DNA from: Craspedostauros australis
Taxonomy: Eukaryota > Bacillariophyta > Bacillariophyceae > Mastogloiales > Achnanthaceae
Assembly (NCBI GenBank): GCA_026770025.1
Contig: JAMXDE010000012.1
Span: 930,001-994,000, forward strand
Direction: 5' to 3'
DNA: 64,000 nucleotides
Shown here: positions 59,604-64,000 of the stretch, piece after piece
Layout: each line of letters opens with the position of its first letter
Numbering within the stretch: position 1 is the first letter of the stretch
Position numbers and translations under genes: made by a program
Notes under the pieces: model-generated
The model's input: the letters and a program-made list of their open reading frames with translations, nothing else
What the model was told of the DNA's origin: nothing
Database searches by the model: none

Positions 59604-60084
59604 TGTTGCGATTGGTGCGTGTGATTGCAGAGTACTCTATACGCAATAGATGTGGCAGTTGCGATGGCGTCAAGCAATAATGTGATGGAGTGCTGTGCAA
59701 TCACCACGGCTGGCATTTCCCTCTTTCTCATGTTGGTGTCATCGTTCTCCCATTTCTTTGTTTGTGGTGATGGCAAATTTGAATTTTTGAATGTGGATTG
59801 CGGTTTTCCGTGTTCTTGTCCGAGAATATGTTTGTCCGTCCTCTCTTGATCATCGTCCTTGAACAAGAAAGGGGGACAGATCCGTTCGATAAACTAAGTG
59901 ACGAAAGGGGGCACAGAGCGCAAGGAGACTAGACATCTTCACTCTTCTATTAGTACGGGAATGTATGGTACCATACGAGCACTTCTCTCTCTGAAAATGC
60001 AATAGAATGCACACACATTCTCCGATCGATGAGTATCATAATTGGAGTTTCGTATTCTTTCGTCATGGAACAACTATGACATCG
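59604..60084. other. Intergenic, membrane orphan upstream / KTI12 downstream
   Basis: Same-strand spacer; no gene or RNA recognised. GTATGGTACCATAC-like palindrome at about 59965-59978. Confidence 0.4.
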
Positions 60085-61464
60085 CTACATTTGTGTTTCG
60101 ATGTATGTCAGGAAGGACAACGAGATGCCTTCCTCTGTCGTGTCCTCTGGCGGGTGCGTCCCAACCCACCGCAAGTACTGCTTCTGCAACCGCCGCAACT
60201 CGGGGAGCGAGACGGTGCGTCTGTGATCCAGCGTGTATGCCTTGCCATTGAATGAGAGCACGAGCTTCCCACCCGTGTGGCTGGATTGCGCCAACGAATA
60301 AGCCGACACCAGTTTGCGTGTGATCGCGTCCATGTTCTGCAGGGCGTTAGCATTGCTGGGAATGTGCTGCCGTGTGGAGAGTCCTTGGGTGAGGGCGCGG
60401 GTGTTGACCAGAAATGCTTCGAGAATGTCATCCAGCTGCTCTTCGAGCGATTTGGCCGGCTCCTTTTTGGTTGGGCTGAGCGAGTCATCCTTAACCTTAG
60501 TATCTGACTTGCTGACGGGTGATGGTTCAGTCGAGGCTGAAGGAAGACCTGATGCAGGTGTGGATGGAGGCGCATCTTGTGCAGACGCCAAAGGTGTCTT
60601 TGTTGCACCATCGCTCGCATCTGTGGAGGCCATGCTGCTTTCGTTTTCGGCAGGTTTCGATGCAGCTTTCTTCTTTTTGATTCGCTGGAATGCGCTGCGC
60701 TTTGGCTTTGACTTTGTTTTCTTCACTGTGACGTTGTTCCCACCATTCGCGTTCGCCTGCGTCTGAGTGAATTTGTTGCTTGCCCCAGATGCGGCACTAT
60801 CATCTTTGCGGTTGAGATTGTCTTCCAAATCATGCATGTTGTAGACGCTCCTGCGCAACGCATCCAACGCAGCATCGTCGGCGGTGTTGGTTCCTGTGAT
60901 GTTGGCAGCGTCTGCCTCCTGTTGGGATGGCTGCTGCGACAGCAGCTTCCGTCCGATCGCAGACATGTCGACCTTGAACAACGGCTTGTCCCATCGGTTC
61001 CTCTCGTCCGGTGGTTCGTACCGTGCCATGAGTTCTCGCAGCAACGCTGGATCGTACTTTTGCGTGGCGTCCCTGTCGCTGGCGTTGTTCCACGCCTCGA
61101 TGATGGCCGGATGATTAAGCACCCACAGCACGCCATGCTTCTCGCTGGATGCCTTCGAGATGCAATGCAATTCGTAACGGAACCCTTTGATGTAGTTGAG
61201 CGAATCCAGGATGACTAACGTGGAATCCGTCGACGAATGCCCGCCGACGCTGCGATCAAAGGCCGACTTCAGGGCCGCGCGCGTCTTCTTTTCTGCCAGC
61301 GCGGATTCGAAGCATTGCGTCTTGGTCCATTTGGGGCATGCCGATTCCTCGTTGATCAGCACCACATTCTCGATCGACTTGTGTTTCAAGGCTCGTTCTT
61401 TCACAAGATGAGCAACGTGCGTCTTGCCAGCACACGGATGGCCAGTGATGATGAGGCACGGCAT
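60085..61464 (-). CDS. KTI12: KTI12-type P-loop protein (Elongator partner)
   Basis: 459 residues. KTI12 is an ATP-binding partner of Elongator needed for wobble-uridine modification of tRNA; it is related to the kinase PSTK. The P-loop GHPCAGKT is at residues 8-15, starting straight after MPCLIIT. The conserved block LVILDSLNYIKGFRYELHCI and the WNHP-like VLWVLNHPAII follow, then RYEPPDERNRWDKPLF. After the nucleotide domain comes a long K/S/P/A-rich insert (about residues 225-345) absent from yeast and human proteins. The C-terminal domain returns with LEEQLDDILEAFL and ends RRLQKQYLRWVGTHPP, the typical FL+YL...HPP finish. Single exon; the ATG at 61464 precedes the P-loop exactly as in the family. 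Confidence 0.92.
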   Translation of the reverse strand: MPCLIITGHPCAGKTHVAHLVKERALKHKSIENVVLINEESACPKWTKTQCFESALAEKKTRAALKSAFDRSVGGHSSTDSTLVILDSLNYIKGFRYELHCISKASSEKHGVLWVLNHPAIIEAWNNASDRDATQKYDPALLRELMARYEPPDERNRWDKPLFKVDMSAIGRKLLSQQPSQQEADAANITGTNTADDAALDALRRSVYNMHDLEDNLNRKDDSAASGASNKFTQTQANANGGNNVTVKKTKSKPKRSAFQRIKKKKAASKPAENESSMASTDASDGATKTPLASAQDAPPSTPASGLPSASTEPSPVSKSDTKVKDDSLSPTKKEPAKSLEEQLDDILEAFLVNTRALTQGLSTRQHIPSNANALQNMDAITRKLVSAYSLAQSSHTGGKLVLSFNGKAYTLDHRRTVSLPELRRLQKQYLRWVGTHPPEDTTEEGISLSFLTYIETQM

Positions 61465-61966
61465 GCTTTAGTTCTCCGTCCTTGCTCTGTGCATCTGCGT
61501 GCGTGCGTGCGTGCGTGCGTGTGTGTGCATGTGCTCCTCCAATCTACTCTGCTCGTACGGCAGTAAACTGTCGGGAGCATCCGTAGCGGGACGTCATGGT
61601 CGATGTGTTTCTGTTTGTTTCTGTTTCTGTTTGCGTCTCCGTTTGTGTTTCTTCGTCTCATCCATTGTTTCGAAGTTGTCAGTCATGGTTTGAATCACGA
61701 ACTTGTCGAATGAATGGTTGTGACCTTTCACGGTGGAGTCGAATTGATCGACATTCGATACATTTTTGGCGCCAACCACAATCCCACCAACAAAGACCCA
61801 GCATCGCGCGAAATCAGCCTTTATTTCGCAAGACCACAAATCGACCTCGCCCAGCGGCACCCACTACTCACTGCTCACTGCTCATCAACTCACCAACGCA
61901 CCAAGGCACCAAGGCATCAAGGCACTAATTCTTTAGAAAGAATAAACAGCGCTGTCATCATCGGCC
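61465..61966. promoter_or_regulatory. Divergent intergenic region, KTI12 / PHPT1
   Basis: Promoters of two divergent genes. It contains GCGT/GTGT repeats next to KTI12 (61497-61528) and TTTCTGTTTCTG-like units near 61608-61650. No gene seen. Confidence 0.45.
61497..61528. repeat. GCGT tetranucleotide repeat passing into GT
   Basis: About six GCGT units then GTGTGT, about 35 bp upstream of the KTI12 ATG. Confidence 0.9.
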
Positions 61967-62576
61967 ATGTTCACGACCAACGAGGAAGACCAGCGGAAGG
62001 TCGCCGAATTGAATGCGCGGTTGAAAGAGAGCAACGACAGCAGCACGTCAGCTGCGACAACAAGAATACCGAATGTTACTATCGACGATGGTGCGCACAA
62101 ATACGTGCTGATCCGCGCTACGAATGCGTCCACCGCCACACAGGAGCACTTTGTGGTGAGCAAGCGCGGTGCGGCTTACCACCGCAACGCTGCCGAGCCC
62201 ATGGTGGAACGGCTGCAGCAGAATGGATACACCAGCATCGATGTGACGGGAGGTGGGCGCATTTACTTGGATGACGACAATCGGAGTATTTCGATATTTG
62301 GATATTCCTATGGATTCGGGCAGGTACGTGCGCAGCGTGCAGCGGACTGCGTTCATATCCTGCGAGCAGAGCAGAGCAGAGCATTGTGTTTGCTCTCCAC
62401 TCTCCTTTTTCGTGATGTGATATGGTGTGTGCATTGACTAAAGTGGAGTACTCACAATCAGCCCCATTGCATGACGCTATTCGCAGGCAAATCACGAACT
62501 GAGCAAGTCCGTCATCGAGAAGAGTTCCACGAAGTACGCAACCTATGACATCACAACAAGCAACGAAGGGTATTGA
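61967..62576 (+). CDS. PHPT1: 14-kDa phosphohistidine phosphatase (PHPT1/Janus) (2 exons)
   Basis: 148 residues from exons 61967-62323 and 62487-62576. PHPT1 removes phosphate from protein histidines, and from phospholysine. The conserved core is HKYVLIRA, then YHRNAAEP with catalytic H72, the GGGRIYLDDDNRSISIFGYS strand pair and, in exon 2, STKYATYDIT ... NEGY, matching the usual C-terminal KYPDYxVxxxxxGY. The intron (GTACGT to CGCAG) is phase 0 between GFGQ and ANHE, an ordinary site. Residues 1-38 are charged and probably flexible. It is notable that a phosphohistidine phosphatase is about 34 kb from the histidine-kinase receptor, but nothing links them beyond chemistry. Confidence 0.9.
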
Positions 62577-62864
62577 GCAGCCGTTCGTTCATCGATAGAT
62601 CCATCCATTCATTCGATCATTCATTCAATCGTTCAAGCATGGTGCTGGCTGGGGCAACGTTCAATACTTCCGTGCAATAATGCCATGGGTCGAGATGTGC
62701 TCGTATGTATTATACGAAATACTTATTACACGTGCAAGAACACCACACAATACCACACCACACAGTGGCAGAGTGAATGGACTGTTCAACCACACACCGC
62801 AGTCCTTACCAACACACGATCGCGCGAATCTTCATGGCATTGGACATGGTAAAGTTTTCCATTT

Positions 62865-64000
62865 CTATTCTTTCATCTTTTGCTTTTGAGGACTTTCGGT
62901 GTGTGCCGACAGCTGATCAGCCAGCGATGAGATGGTGTGTTGGGTGTACCGTTGCGATAACGCCGAAACCGGAGTCAGAGCGTTGTGCACTTTCGCCGCG
63001 GTCTTTTGGTTTGGCGTTTTTGCGCATTCTTTCGTCACGTGCCCGTTATCTTGGAACGCCTTGACGCTGTCCATGTCCCCCTTTAGATTGCGCTTCCCCT
63101 TCATCGTTGAGCCGATGCGACTGCGCTTCACTTTGGGAACCTTCAGTGGGCTATCAACACCGCCCACACCCTTCGTGGAACCGTCCTCGCTGCTCGTGCT
63201 TGGGGAGGAGTTGGTGCTGCCATTGGTACGCGGCAAGCCATTTCGTTTGTCTCCAGCATCCGCCATCTCAACATCATTGTCCGGATGCGCTTCCGACTGC
63301 TTGCGCTTTGGCGATCGAAAGTCCTTGGCCTTCGCTTTGCGCGGGGTGGATGTCCGTCTCGTCGGTGTGCTGAAGTTGCTGCCGCTGGCAGGTTTGCTTT
63401 TTTGCGGGGTAGATGCTGCTGTTGCTTTCTGCGCCACCCGCGTTGCGGGTTGGCCAGCTGCAGGTTTCTCACCCAAATCCGTCATGGCCCGCGCGGCCAT
63501 CAGCAACACGTTGACATCATCTGCCTGTTTCGAAGACACTTTGGCTTGCGTAGCACGCGATGATGACTTCGGTTTTGGGCGATTGGGGGGTGTTGTTGCG
63601 GCAGCCAATGCCGCTCGTTTGTCGGGAGGAGTGGACGCCGCAGTCTCGGATGCCAGCGATGGCATCGATCCACCATCCCCAATGTCGGATGGCGCACGTC
63701 GTGCCTGCTTTCTTGATGCTGGCGATGTGTGCTTCATGAATGCCTGCAGATAGTAGCCAAGCCGGTGATAGATGTTGGTGTGCAACGAACGACGAACAAC
63801 AGACAATGGACAGGGAGCACCACTTGTGTGAGGATATGTTGGAAGGCAGACAAGGACCCATCGTATCACGCTTTTGTCCAATCATGTGAATGAATACAGT
63901 TAGTGCAGCTGATGCCACACCAAAGGGAATCTCGCAAATCAACGTACCAGATTTTGTGCCGCGTTCACCATCCAAGGCTCCTTGCGTCGAGGCGGACCGT
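62865..64000 (-). CDS. Basic low-complexity protein, probably nuclear; 5' end beyond window
   Basis: The main exon 63743-62865 (293 codons with stop) encodes a Ser/Thr/Pro/Lys/Ala-rich chain with clusters such as TPTRRTSTPRKAKAKD, SPKRKQSE and KVPKVKRSR that look like nuclear signals and TP/SP phosphorylation sites. A clear acceptor (CTGCAG) precedes AFMKHTSPASRKQ, and a GTACGT donor at 63947 ends a frame reading PPRRKEPWMVNAAQNL up to the window edge, so an upstream exon 64000-63948 is likely (phase 0). If not, translation would start at the ATG of MKHTSPAS (63737). No domain is recognised; a chromatin or cell-cycle role is only suggested by composition. Confidence 0.5.

Overview
The window is nuclear DNA from a eukaryote, most likely a photosynthetic stramenopile (ochrophyte alga; diatoms, bolidophytes and pelagophytes are among the candidates). 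Introns are few, GT-AG, and interrupt conserved domains in a way that restores them when removed. Three predicted proteins (starts at 19223, 39153 and 57395-minus) open with a signal peptide that ends in an AVAFAP-, AAFIP- or DAF-type junction, resembling the ASAFAP signature of complex plastids with four membranes. One of these is a chlorophyll-cycle reductase of the HCAR family. A two-component hybrid kinase and an LRR protein of a type I associate with algal stramenopiles fit the same picture. All splice sites and starts were assigned by eye.

Layout. 1-6.9 kb: TRIP13/PCH2 ATPase (minus, cut by the window edge), 20S proteasome beta-1 subunit (minus), a MATE transporter (plus, 3 exons) and the complex II assembly factor SDHAF1 (minus). 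7.7-16.5 kb: a large LRR protein and two tandem MFS exporters, all plus. 17-20.3 kb: a DGQHR/ParB-like protein (minus), a tRNA-Gln(CUG) and a plastid-type histidine phosphatase. 22-27.7 kb: a very large receptor made of a phosphonate-binding-like sensor, a transmembrane helix, a TKL-type kinase, a histidine kinase and two receiver domains. 28.8-38.2 kb, all minus: a Q-rich orphan, the DDX11/CHL1 helicase, a TMEM97/sigma-2 receptor homologue and an EXS-domain membrane protein. 39.2-45 kb: the HCAR-like reductase (plus) converging on a PARP with a C-terminal macro domain (minus). 45,056-51,088: a complete-looking 6.03-kb DNA transposon. 51.7-64 kb: a four-BRCT TopBP1/Dpb11-like protein, a plastid-targeted coiled-coil orphan, a multi-span membrane orphan, KTI12, PHPT1 and a basic low-complexity nuclear protein that runs off the window end.

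The most notable object is the transposon. It has 88-bp terminal inverted repeats (84 of 88 identical), a TTAT duplication at both ends, and a 1,172-residue RNase H-fold (DDD) transposase. It sits about 100 bp upstream of the PARP start codon and so splits what was probably a short shared promoter between two DNA-damage genes, PARP and the BRCT protein. The PARP is itself unusual: its zinc finger has kept one of four ligands, and it carries a macro domain after its catalytic domain, interrupted by about 180 residues. The receptor kinase and the proteasome subunit, with its long acidic insert, are the other proteins with uncommon architecture.
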